From contig NZ_CP115608.1 in NCBI RefSeq assembly GCF_027797465.1, forward strand, positions 310,001 through 374,000: a stretch of 64,000 nucleotides of DNA. Reading direction: 5' to 3'. The notes below the pieces were generated by a model that was not told the origin of the DNA, searched no databases, and worked only from the letters and a program-made list of their open reading frames with translations. Positions 42,369 to 49,216 of this stretch are shown here, piece after piece. A program made the position numbers and the translations under genes. Origin of the DNA: Campylobacter sp. CN_NE2 (GTDB lineage Bacteria > Campylobacterota > Campylobacteria > Campylobacterales > Campylobacteraceae). The first letter of the stretch is position 1. Every line of letters starts with the position of its first letter.

Positions 42369-42755
42369 CTATTTAGATTTTGATTTATCGACATTGTTTA
42401 AAAAGTTGATAAAATATGCGTCATCTTCATCAGTTGTAAGAACATAAGAGCCCATATTGTAAGACGGAAGCCCAGCAACGATTTTTAAAATGCCACCATT
42501 GCGAAAATATGTGTTAAATTTGTTTGTTAAAACACCTGCTGTTAAATCATCTTTGCAAGGGATTTTGATTGTAAGTTCAGTTTCTTTAACATCAACGCAG
42601 TTTGTAGTTTCGTTTTCTTCTTCGAAAAGGTTTCTAGCAGTTATACGAACACTTGCAGAGTAAGCTCTTCCGTTAAATTCGCCTTTTGCAGAACTTTTAG
42701 CGATAGCCTTGTGAATTTCGTAATTCACTTTTAAATTTTGTTCTATGTAATTCAT
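42369..42755 (-). CDS. putative phage ssDNA-binding protein (pV-like by position)
   Basis: A 128-residue, mostly beta-stranded cytoplasmic protein with no signal or membrane segment (GEFNGRAYSASVRITARNLF, ETELTIKIPCKDD, GILKIVAGLPSYNMGSYVL) and an acidic-then-basic tail (TDEDDAY, DKSKSK). Size, soluble nature and place upstream of the coat gene suggest the ssDNA-binding pV that coats replicated strands. No sequence motif proves it. A GGAAGAGACT ribosome site precedes the ATG. Confidence 0.55.
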   Translation of the reverse strand: MNYIEQNLKVNYEIHKAIAKSSAKGEFNGRAYSASVRITARNLFEEENETTNCVDVKETELTIKIPCKDDLTAGVLTNKFNTYFRNGGILKIVAGLPSYNMGSYVLTTDEDDAYFINFLNNVDKSKSK

Positions 42756-42936
42756 AGTCTCTTCCTTTTTTTAGTTAAATTTGGTTTTTCTCTAATTAAA
42801 ACAGACAGAGCGGAAAGAAAGAGAAATATTCTAAAACCGCTCCGAAGTAGTTTTTTGAGATACTTAGCTCAAATTCAGATTTACGCTAACTTCAACCCAT
42901 AAGAGCACATATATCTTGCGGTATAGTCGTAAAAAG

Positions 42937-43002
42937 CTAAAATTTAAAAAAACTATTGTAAAATTATCGTGCAATAGATAAACAATAGTTTAAAAATTTT
43001 AG
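42937..43002. repeat. large inverted repeat upstream of the regulator
   Basis: CTAAAATTTAAAAAAACTATTGT (42937-42959; written here as a 23-base arm with core AAACTATTGT) is nearly complementary to the arm 42982-43002 (ACAATAGTTTAAAAATTTTAG) across about 22 bases. It lies in the 42756-43122 gap between divergent genes and may be a second origin element or a regulator target. Confidence 0.6.
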
Positions 43003-43006
43003 ATTG

Positions 43007-43093
43007 TTTGTTTAATAATTAAACAAAATCACAAAAGAATTGTAATGAAAAATAACTTAAAAAATTCTTATTTTGTCTAATAATTAAACAAAA
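43007..43093. promoter_or_regulatory. two palindromic operators for the phage regulator
   Basis: TTTGTTTAAT-A-ATTAAACAAA (43007-43027) is a perfect 10-1-10 palindrome. TTTTGTCTAAT-A-ATTAAACAAAA (43071-43093) is the same site with one mismatch. Their centres are 65 bases apart, in front of the HTH gene at 43123 and upstream of the divergent phage genes, as expected for a repressor controlling itself and the lytic direction. Confidence 0.7.
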
Positions 43094-43122
43094 ATCCTTA
43101 ATTTTTAAAGAAAGTGTAAAAA

Positions 43123-43335
43123 ATGAATAGACAAGAACTTGCGGAACTATTAAACATAAGCAGGGGAACACTTAATAACTGGGAAAAAGAAAAACCAGAA
43201 CTAATAAGACTAATAAATCAAGGTTTAGCATTAGACGAACAAATAAAAGAAACACAAGCATATTTAAAAAAACTAGAAAGTATAAAAGAAAAATATTCAT
43301 CTAAAAAAATAAATTTGAAAGAAAAAGGTGAATAA
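43123..43335 (+). CDS. small HTH transcriptional regulator of the prophage
   Basis: A 70-residue protein with an N-terminal helix-turn-helix (MNRQELAELLNISRGTLNNW, residues 1-20) and a helical, lysine-rich C-terminal half (LDEQIKETQAYLKKLESIKEKY) that may dimerise as a coiled coil. Two matching palindromes lie just upstream. It is the likely repressor or control protein of the prophage. The stop overlaps the next ATG by one base, so the next gene is translationally coupled. Confidence 0.78.
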   Translation: MNRQELAELLNISRGTLNNWEKEKPELIRLINQGLALDEQIKETQAYLKKLESIKEKYSSKKINLKEKGE

Positions 43336-43805
43336 TGAAAAGAATATTTTTTATAATTACATTTATATTAAATTCATCATTTGCTAATCAAGCATTTGAT
43401 TATGAATATAAAAGATTTAAAAACTGGTATAAAACCAAAACAGCAAATGAAGTAGCAAAATACATATTTGAAAGAGCAGAAAAAGGACTATTTAACAAAC
43501 TAGATTTAAAAACACCATATAGCTATAATTATAACTATAAAGATAACAAATTTATTTTTAAGATGAAAGTAGATGAAAATAAGAAATATACAACAACAGA
43601 ATTCAGAAATGCAGTAGAAAAATTAGTTTGTCAAGAGCCTTTATTATCAGCAGCGATTTATACAGAATTAAAAATGGAATTTAGTCTTTGGAATCCATAC
43701 ATTAATTTTACACATTACAAATTTGGATTAAATAAAAATAGCGAACCGCTTTGTATAGGGCATAGAAAAAATATTAAAAAAGTTGATACATACTGGAATA
43801 AGTAA
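43335..43805 (+). CDS. exported protein of unknown function (prophage accessory gene)
   Basis: A 156-residue protein with a signal peptide (MKRIFFIITFILNSSFA) and a basic, tyrosine-rich mature part (FDYEYKRFKNWYKTKTANEV). Two cysteines (in KLVCQEP and PLCIGH) could form one disulfide. No domain is recognised. Coupling to the HTH regulator and transcription against the structural genes mark it as an early or lysogeny gene, perhaps a cargo gene expressed from the prophage. A/T content is higher than in the host genes around the element. Confidence 0.65.
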   Translation: MKRIFFIITFILNSSFANQAFDYEYKRFKNWYKTKTANEVAKYIFERAEKGLFNKLDLKTPYSYNYNYKDNKFIFKMKVDENKKYTTTEFRNAVEKLVCQEPLLSAAIYTELKMEFSLWNPYINFTHYKFGLNKNSEPLCIGHRKNIKKVDTYWNK

Positions 43806-43948
43806 AATTAAAATATACAGATGACCCAAATATCTATATGGATATTGTAGTAGATTGAGAAATAAACGACGAGAGAACAAAACAAAATGCAAAAAAAGAA
43901 AACAAAAAACAGAATAACAAAGAAAAAATCCAAATAGAAATAAATTAA
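43802..43948 (+). pseudogene. degraded open frame with in-frame TGA
   Basis: The frame reads VKLKYTDDPNIYMDIVVD, then TGA, then EINDERTKQNAKKENKKQ and ends IEIN. The two halves are protein-like and continuous in frame, with no start codon of their own after the previous gene. It may be the remains of a gene or the lost C-terminal part of a longer protein. Confidence 0.35.
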
Positions 43949-43972
43949 AATATCAACATAAATATGAATTTT

Positions 43973-43987
43973 ATGGGGCTTTGCCCC
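43973..43987. repeat. second copy of the GGGGC-TTT-GCCCC hairpin
   Basis: ATGGGGCTTTGCCCC repeats the core of 42214-42232, here followed by another C. It lies between plus-strand and minus-strand genes near the right end of the prophage. Confidence 0.6.
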
Positions 43988-44005
43988 CAATACACCAAAA
44001 TATAA

Positions 44006-44092
44006 TTATTCGGTTTTTGTAGTTTTTAAGGCACCATATCCAATAATCAAAAATCCTATAAAAACAACTGCTAAAAACAAATATTGTAACAT
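44006..44092 (-). CDS. 28-aa single-span membrane peptide
   Basis: Reads MLQYLFLAVVFIGFLIIGYG and ends ALKTTKTE: one membrane helix with a short polar C terminus. AAGGAGTATCAA before the ATG is an excellent ribosome site. It begins 10 bases after the stop of the two-span gene at 44103-44336 and would be co-expressed with it. Confidence 0.6.
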   Translation of the reverse strand: MLQYLFLAVVFIGFLIIGYGALKTTKTE

Positions 44093-44102
44093 TTGATACT
44101 CC

Positions 44103-44336
44103 TTATTTTTTCATCTTGCCAATTTCTTTAATTGTCGCATTTACTCTTTTAACAATTAGCCAAAAAATTACAAGCAATACAACAAGAACAAGTAAAGCAA
44201 TGGCGATTAAAATATTCTCGTTTATATCAAACTTATTTAAAGTCCAACCCGCAACGGCAGTAAAGACACCAACAATCAAACCAAGCCAAAATTTTAAAAA
44301 TGCTAACTTTTCTTTCGCTTCATCTAGTTTTGGCAT
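44103..44336 (-). CDS. 77-aa two-span membrane protein
   Basis: Starts MPKLDEAKEKLAFLKFWLGL, with membrane segments around residues 15-33 (FWLGLIVGVFTAVAGWTL) and 42-63 (ILIAIALLVLVVLLVIFWLIV), then a basic tail VKRVNATIKEIGKMKK. AAAGGATTTTT precedes the ATG. Pairs of such tiny membrane proteins occur widely with unknown function. Here the pair sits between the phage genes and attR, so it may be a phage accessory (moron) unit. Confidence 0.65.
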   Translation of the reverse strand: MPKLDEAKEKLAFLKFWLGLIVGVFTAVAGWTLNKFDINENILIAIALLVLVVLLVIFWLIVKRVNATIKEIGKMKK

Positions 44337-44435
44337 AAAAATCCTTTTTTAAAAGTATGATACAATATTTTTTTAAATTTCAACTTAAAAGGCGTAAAAT
44401 AGGGTATAAAATGCCAAATTATAACGCACGAATTT

Positions 44436-44480
44436 CTCATAACCCGAAGGTCGGCGGTTCAAATCCGTCCTCTGCAACCA
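44436..44480 (+). repeat. attR: 45-bp copy of the tRNA-fMet 3' end
   Basis: Identical to 34317-34361 but without the 5' half of a tRNA, so it is not a tRNA gene. It marks the right end of the prophage. The T-run after it (TTTTTTACAA) is probably the original terminator of tRNA-fMet. Confidence 0.95.
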
Positions 44481-44575
44481 TTTTTTACAAATCAAATTTT
44501 TAATATATTTCGAAATAAAATTTATCAAATTCTGTGGTATTTAGCTTTTTTGTTTATTAAATTTGCATAAAAAAA

Positions 44576-44612
44576 GGCGAATTTGCAAAATGTAGAAATT
44601 CGCAAATTCGCC
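44576..44612 (-). terminator. terminator after the YceI gene
   Basis: GGCGAATTTGC (44576-44586) and GCAAATTCGCC (44602-44612) form an 11-bp stem with a 15-base loop. On the minus strand it follows the YceI stop by 16 bases and ends in a T-run. Confidence 0.75.
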
Positions 44613-44628
44613 AAAATATAGTTTAAAA

Positions 44629-45609
44629 TTATTTTACAGGCACTTCAAAGCCGATTTGTATATCTGACCAGCTTTTTTTGCCATGCAAACCTTGTATAAC
44701 TGGTTCAGAAGCAAATTTTTCAAAAGCTTCTGCCGTGTTAAACAAATTTCCTTCGACCAAATCGATTTCGCCTGTGGCTGTTAGTTTGCCGTCTTTTACT
44801 TCATATTTAAGTGGAACTTCTTTTTCAATACCGTTGAAATTTAGACTTAAAGTTAAATCTCCGCTTGTATCATCGCCTTTAACACCTGTTATTTTTCCAC
44901 TTACTTCTTGCGAAGCAAGGTGAGCAAAAAATTTATTTTTAACATTGTTATCGCGAATAGCATTTTTATTTGTATCGATAGAACTTAAATCAATTTTTGC
45001 TGTCGAATTTGTTAAAATTTCAGCAACGCTTCCGCTTTGGTTAGCAAAATTAAATTCCACGGTTTTAAATGTAGCAGGAGTGCCTGTTTCCGGAACTTTC
45101 ATTTTATTTGGCATTTTATAGCTTAAAAAGTTGATTCTAGCGCCACTTGGATCGATTTCAATACCTTTTACATCAGCTTTTGGCTCTTCTTTTGCTGCTT
45201 CATCAGTTTGTGTTGCAGGTTGTTCTGCTGCAACATTGGCGTTTTGATTGGCTTGATTTTGAGCGTTTGCTTGTTCTGCATTTGCAGGAGCTGCTTGGCT
45301 TTCTGTGTTTTGTGTAGATTGTTTATTTTGATTTTGAACCGGCTTGTCTGCTTGATTTTCAGGTGCTTGATTTTGCGTAGCAGGTGCAGACTCTTGTGTT
45401 GGTTCAGGTTTTTGCTCTACCGGCGCACTAGGTTGAACGGGTTCTTGCTTATTTAGCGTAACCATAGGTTTTTCATCTATCGGACTGCTCTTGCTTACGC
45501 TTTGACTAGATGAATTAGCTGTTGGTTTGTTGTCATTGGATTTGGTAAAATAATAACCGCCACCGGCTATCAAAGCCAAAACGCAAAGTGCCAAAATAAT
45601 ATTTCTCAT
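44629..45609 (-). CDS. YceI-domain protein with membrane anchor and Gln/Pro/Ala linker
   Basis: A 326-residue protein with one N-terminal membrane segment (IILALCVLALIAGGGYYF), a long low-complexity region (residues 25-145) rich in Gln, Asn, Ala, Pro and Glu, and a C-terminal YceI lipocalin-like domain (ARINFLSYKMPNKMKVPET through WSDIQIGFEVPVK). YceI proteins bind isoprenoid chains in the periplasm and some are base- or stress-induced. Here the domain is held at a distance from the membrane by the linker, an unusual fusion for a family usually exported as a free protein. Confidence 0.85.
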   Translation of the reverse strand: MRNIILALCVLALIAGGGYYFTKSNDNKPTANSSSQSVSKSSPIDEKPMVTLNKQEPVQPSAPVEQKPEPTQESAPATQNQAPENQADKPVQNQNKQSTQNTESQAAPANAEQANAQNQANQNANVAAEQPATQTDEAAKEEPKADVKGIEIDPSGARINFLSYKMPNKMKVPETGTPATFKTVEFNFANQSGSVAEILTNSTAKIDLSSIDTNKNAIRDNNVKNKFFAHLASQEVSGKITGVKGDDTSGDLTLSLNFNGIEKEVPLKYEVKDGKLTATGEIDLVEGNLFNTAEAFEKFASEPVIQGLHGKKSWSDIQIGFEVPVK

Positions 45610-45689
45610 TTTTCCTTCCTTTGTAAAAAAATAAATTTAATTATCAGTAAAATTTGCTTAATAACTGATTAAAATTTTCAAAATTTATC

Positions 45690-46403
45690 TTATTCGATTT
45701 GCTTTTGTGTTGTATTTACAATGGCGATTTCGCCATTTTGCACATCAATTCTATCGATAGTTTTATCTTGGAATTTAAAAATCAACTCTTTTGCACCAAA
45801 GCTTCTTGCTATGGCTTCAAGTGTATCTGTGGCAGATTTATGAATTTTTCCGCCAAGATCGTTTATGATTTTAAGTGATAAATTTTTTGCTTCATCTTGC
45901 GCTTTTTTGATGAGCGAGTTTTTTTCTTCTGCGCTAAATTTGCCGGTTAATTTAGAACTAATGAATTCAGGCAAGAAAAATGGCATAAATTTTGCTTCTT
46001 GCTCGTCGTAAAATTTGATATTTTCCATATAAACTTTATATTTGCAAGGCGGCATTAAAATGTCGTATTTATCGTCTCCCAAAGGCGAAATTTTAAACTC
46101 GGGACTTAGCAAATCATATATAAAATCTATTTCAAATTCAAAAATTACGGCGATTTTTTTCTCTGTCATAGGAAAATTTAGAATTTTTCCCAAAAAATCG
46201 TCGTCAAATGCCTTTGAAGTGCTTGTTACTATCTCTTTTGAATAAATTCTAAAAACACTAAGTTCGCCTATGTTTTTAAGTTCTAAAAGACTATTTGTAA
46301 CTTCGTTTTTTTGTAGTTTTTCGCTTTTTTTGTCTTTGAAAAAAGCGAAATAAACAATACCTGCGATCAAAATAACATTAGCAATAAGTAAGAAAAAATC
46401 CAT
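45690..46403 (-). CDS. DUF4230 domain protein, membrane anchored
   Basis: A 237-residue protein with one N-terminal membrane helix (FFLLIANVILIAGIVYFAFF) and a DUF4230 domain: ELSVFRIYSKEIVTS, KKIAVIFEFEIDFIYDL, DILMPPCKYKVYMENIKFYDE, ending with a helical KAQDEAKNLSLKIINDL region. The function of DUF4230 is unknown; it is most often found anchored to the cell membrane. It stands 80 bases upstream of the YceI gene on the same strand, so the two may share a transcript. Confidence 0.78.
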   Translation of the reverse strand: MDFFLLIANVILIAGIVYFAFFKDKKSEKLQKNEVTNSLLELKNIGELSVFRIYSKEIVTSTSKAFDDDFLGKILNFPMTEKKIAVIFEFEIDFIYDLLSPEFKISPLGDDKYDILMPPCKYKVYMENIKFYDEQEAKFMPFFLPEFISSKLTGKFSAEEKNSLIKKAQDEAKNLSLKIINDLGGKIHKSATDTLEAIARSFGAKELIFKFQDKTIDRIDVQNGEIAIVNTTQKQIE

Positions 46404-46469
46404 TTTTCAACCTTTAAATTTTGCGTTATTATAGCACGAATTTTGCGACAAATTTTAAATAAAAACGGC

Positions 46470-46501
46470 GTTAGAATTTGCAAATTTCCACAAATTCTAA
46501 C
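46470..46501 (-). terminator. hairpin after ilvA
   Basis: GTTAGAATTTG and CAAATTCTAAC form an 11-bp perfect stem with a 10-base loop. It lies 5 bases beyond the ilvA stop on the minus strand. Confidence 0.65.
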
Positions 46502-46506
46502 CAAAT

Positions 46507-47718
46507 TTACAAAATCTCTTTAAAATCATATCCCGCATTTTTAAGCGCATAAGCAATGTCTTCTTGGTGATCTTTGCCTTTGGTTTCTAGCGTGATAGTT
46601 ATAGCAGCATCGCCGTAATCAAGCTTAGTTGAAAATCTATCATAATCGATTTTAACAATATTTGCGTTTGCTTTTCGTAAGATTTCGGTTAAATTCATCA
46701 AAGCTCCTGGTTTATCCACAAGCGTTACGATAATTGTCATTTTGCGATGCGATTTGATTAGACCTTTTTCGATGATGATATTTAGCATTTGCACATCAAT
46801 ATTTCCGCCGCTTAGCACTATGCCGATTTTTGCGTTTTTTGGGTAGTTAAATTTAGCGTTCATCAAGGCAGCCACTCCCACAGCACCTGCACCTTCGACG
46901 ATGATTTTTTGCTCTTCAAGCAGATATAAAATCGCACTAGCTATCTCTTCATCATCGACTTGCACAAATTCATCAACGCACTCTAATATCGTTTTTAGCG
47001 TGATTTTGCTTGTGTCTCGCACGGAAATTCCATCGGCGATCGTGCGAACGCTTTTTGAATTTATTGCTTCTTTTTTCTTGAAACTTTCATACATTGCAGG
47101 GGCGCCTTTTGCGCTAACGGCGATGATTTTTATATCAGGATTTATCTGTTTAGCGCAACTTGCAACGCCGCTTACTAGTCCGCCGCCGCCCACAGGCACA
47201 ACCAAATACTCCAAATCAGCAACATCTTCAAGCATTTCAAGTGCGATTGTGCCTTGACCTGCTTGGACAAATTCGTCATCAAATGGATGAACAAAAGTTA
47301 GCCCTTGCTCTTTTGCGTATTCTAGCGCATAGGCGTAAGCTTCGTCGAAATTATCGCCTTTTAAGATGACTTCGCCGCCAAGAGCCTTTGTGCCACTTAC
47401 TTTTAAAAGCGGAGTGGCTTCTGGCATGATGATGACGGCTCTGACGCCAAAATGTTTTGCCGAAATGGCAACGCCTTGTGCGTGATTTCCGGCACTGGCA
47501 CAAATTACACCCTTAGCTTTTTCTTCTTCGCTAAGATGAGCGATTTTATTAAAAGCACCACGAATTTTGTAAGCTCCCGTTTTTTGCAAATTTTCATTTT
47601 TTAGATAAATTTCTGCTTCGTAAGCTTTGCTCATTTTTGGCGATAACGCAAAAGGCGTTTTATTTACAAAGCCCGAAATAGTGCGTTTTGCCTGAACTAT
47701 TTTGTTTAAATCAACCAT
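46507..47718 (-). CDS. ilvA: threonine ammonia-lyase (IlvA/TdcB type) with ACT domain
   Basis: A 403-residue PLP enzyme that deaminates threonine to 2-oxobutanoate. The PLP lysine lies in LQKTGAYKIRGAFNK, the glycine-rich phosphate loop is VPVGGGGLVSG, SAGNHAQGVA binds the substrate side, and a single C-terminal ACT domain (IIVTLVDKPGALMNLTEIL) suggests regulation. I start at ATG 47718, giving MVDLNKIVQ; an ATG three codons earlier lies inside the preceding gene. The start ATG overlaps the stop of the CoA-binding gene. Confidence 0.92.
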   Translation of the reverse strand: MVDLNKIVQAKRTISGFVNKTPFALSPKMSKAYEAEIYLKNENLQKTGAYKIRGAFNKIAHLSEEEKAKGVICASAGNHAQGVAISAKHFGVRAVIIMPEATPLLKVSGTKALGGEVILKGDNFDEAYAYALEYAKEQGLTFVHPFDDEFVQAGQGTIALEMLEDVADLEYLVVPVGGGGLVSGVASCAKQINPDIKIIAVSAKGAPAMYESFKKKEAINSKSVRTIADGISVRDTSKITLKTILECVDEFVQVDDEEIASAILYLLEEQKIIVEGAGAVGVAALMNAKFNYPKNAKIGIVLSGGNIDVQMLNIIIEKGLIKSHRKMTIIVTLVDKPGALMNLTEILRKANANIVKIDYDRFSTKLDYGDAAITITLETKGKDHQEDIAYALKNAGYDFKEIL

Positions 47719-48113
47719 TATTTCCAACCTTTCAAATTTTTATATTCTACCATTATGCACTTGTTTTGAACGAAATTTATGCCGTTATTTTCGGCGATTT
47801 TTCCTGCTTCGTCGTTAAAAATGCCAAGCTGTAACCAAAGCGTATTTGCACCTTGCGCGATGACATCGCTTATCAACTCATTTGCAAATTCGCCTTTTCT
47901 AAACATAACGACAATGTCAATTTTATCATTAATTTCTTTTAAATTTCTATAAACTTTACGACCTAAAATTTCATCAAATTTAGGATAAATCGGAAAAATA
48001 TTTAAATTTTGCGAAATTAAATATTTTGCCACGCGATTGCTATCTTTTTCTTCATCAGGGCTAAGTCCCACGATAGCGATATTTTTGGCATTTTTTAAAA
48101 TTTCTTCTATCAT
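47718..48113 (-). CDS. CoA-binding domain protein (YccU-like)
   Basis: A 131-residue Rossmann-fold protein of the CoA-binding family: IAIVGLSPDEEKDSNRVAKYL (residues 12-32), IFPIYPKFDEILGRKVY, IDIVVMFRKGEFANELI and a C-terminal FVQNKCIMVEYKNL with the conserved Cys. Function is unknown. I begin at 48113 with AAAGGATAAAA upstream. The ATGA there overlaps the trmA stop, so trmA, this gene and ilvA are translated in a chain. Confidence 0.85.
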   Translation of the reverse strand: MIEEILKNAKNIAIVGLSPDEEKDSNRVAKYLISQNLNIFPIYPKFDEILGRKVYRNLKEINDKIDIVVMFRKGEFANELISDVIAQGANTLWLQLGIFNDEAGKIAENNGINFVQNKCIMVEYKNLKGWK

Positions 48114-49216
48114 TTTTTTATCCTTTCTAGCAAAACTCCGCACTCGATATGCTCGGTGTGTGCAAACTGATCAAAAATCGCAAATTTAGCGATTTTATGC
48201 GTATCGCAAAGCGATTGCAAATTTTGATAAAGCGTTTGTGGATTACACGAAATGTAAATGATATTTTCGTAATTTTTAATAAATTTAAGCACACTTTCAT
48301 CAAGCCCGGCGCGTGGCGGATCGACTAAAATATGCGAAAAATCAAATTCGTTTAAATTTATATTTTGCTCTTTTAAACGGCGAAATTCGCGTTCGTTTTT
48401 AAATGCGCTCATTAAATCTTCGCTTGAAATTCGCACGAATTTAATATTTTTTACGCCGTTTATTTCGCAGTTTTTTAGGGCGTTTTTGATTGAATTTTTA
48501 CTGATTTCGGTCGCTAGAACGCTTTTAAAATTCTCACTTAACGGGATTGTGAAATTTCCATGTCCGCAATACATTTCCAAAAAATCTCGCCCATCTCTCA
48601 CACAACTTTTTGCCCAAGAGATCATTTTTTCATTTACGCTTCTATTTGGTTGCGAAAATGCCGTAGCTTCGTATGTGTAGCGATAAATTTTGCCTTTTAT
48701 TTCAAATTCGTCGAATAAATTTTCGCCGCCAAAAACTAGCTTTTTACCGCGACTTCTTGCGATTAGTTTGATTTTTAGCAAATTTGCTAAATTTTCTAAA
48801 TCATTTTTGATTTCAAAAATATCTTTATGATAAAGCAAAATCGCCATTAAATCATGCTTTGAAGCAACAAATTCTATGCCAAAAATTTTGCTTTTTAGAT
48901 TACGATTTTCTTTTATCTTTGGCAAAATTTCGTTCATCAAATTTGCGATTTTTGGCTCGACTATGTGGCAATTTTTAATGATAACTTTTTCTTTGTCTAG
49001 CGAATTCATAGCAAAATTTAGCTCGTCGCCGTCATGATATAGTCCAAACTCAGCTCTGCTTCGATAGTTTTGCTCAGGCGAAGAAAAAAATTCAAACTCA
49101 CCTTTATAAAATTCACTAAAAAGTGAGCGAATTTGCTCTTTTTTATGCAAAATTTGCTCACTATAAGGCAAATTTAGTGTGCAACTACCACAAATTCCAA
49201 AATGTTCGCAGTTCAA
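48110..49216 (-). CDS. trmA: tRNA (uracil-5-)-methyltransferase TrmA
   Basis: A 368-residue enzyme that makes ribothymidine at tRNA position 54. SAM motif I is FLEMYCGHGNFTIPL (about residues 213-227), followed by ATEISKNSIKNA, the active-site region HILVDPPRAGLD and the catalytic cysteine in IIYISCNPQTL; a C-terminal HTEHIECGVLL has the general-base Glu. An RlmC/RlmD-like rRNA specificity is possible but the compact length without a TRAM domain fits TrmA. It directly abuts the antiporter gene. Confidence 0.92.
   Translation of the reverse strand: MNCEHFGICGSCTLNLPYSEQILHKKEQIRSLFSEFYKGEFEFFSSPEQNYRSRAEFGLYHDGDELNFAMNSLDKEKVIIKNCHIVEPKIANLMNEILPKIKENRNLKSKIFGIEFVASKHDLMAILLYHKDIFEIKNDLENLANLLKIKLIARSRGKKLVFGGENLFDEFEIKGKIYRYTYEATAFSQPNRSVNEKMISWAKSCVRDGRDFLEMYCGHGNFTIPLSENFKSVLATEISKNSIKNALKNCEINGVKNIKFVRISSEDLMSAFKNEREFRRLKEQNINLNEFDFSHILVDPPRAGLDESVLKFIKNYENIIYISCNPQTLYQNLQSLCDTHKIAKFAIFDQFAHTEHIECGVLLERIKK

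Larger units (their letters stand above)
34362..44480. mobile_element. inovirus (filamentous phage) prophage at tRNA-fMet
   Basis: About 10.1 kb between perfect 45-bp att repeats. The minus strand carries, in order of transcription, a probable ssDNA-binding protein, the pVIII-like coat, three tiny membrane proteins, a pIII-like adsorption protein, a pVI-like protein, Zot/pI, a secretin (pIV), an HUH replication protein (pII) and a tyrosine integrase. The plus strand has an HTH regulator and an exported protein. The structural order equals that of filamentous phages, and Zot-bearing prophages of this sort are known in Campylobacter. No essential gene looks broken, so it may be inducible. Confidence 0.93.

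Noticed and set aside
43856-43858. In-frame TGA read as selenocysteine
   Set aside because: No SECIS-like hairpin directly behind it and no selenoprotein-like context; a degraded gene is simpler.
44436-44480. Second tRNA-Met gene
   Set aside because: Only the anticodon loop to CCA is present; the 5' half of the tRNA is missing, so it is attR.
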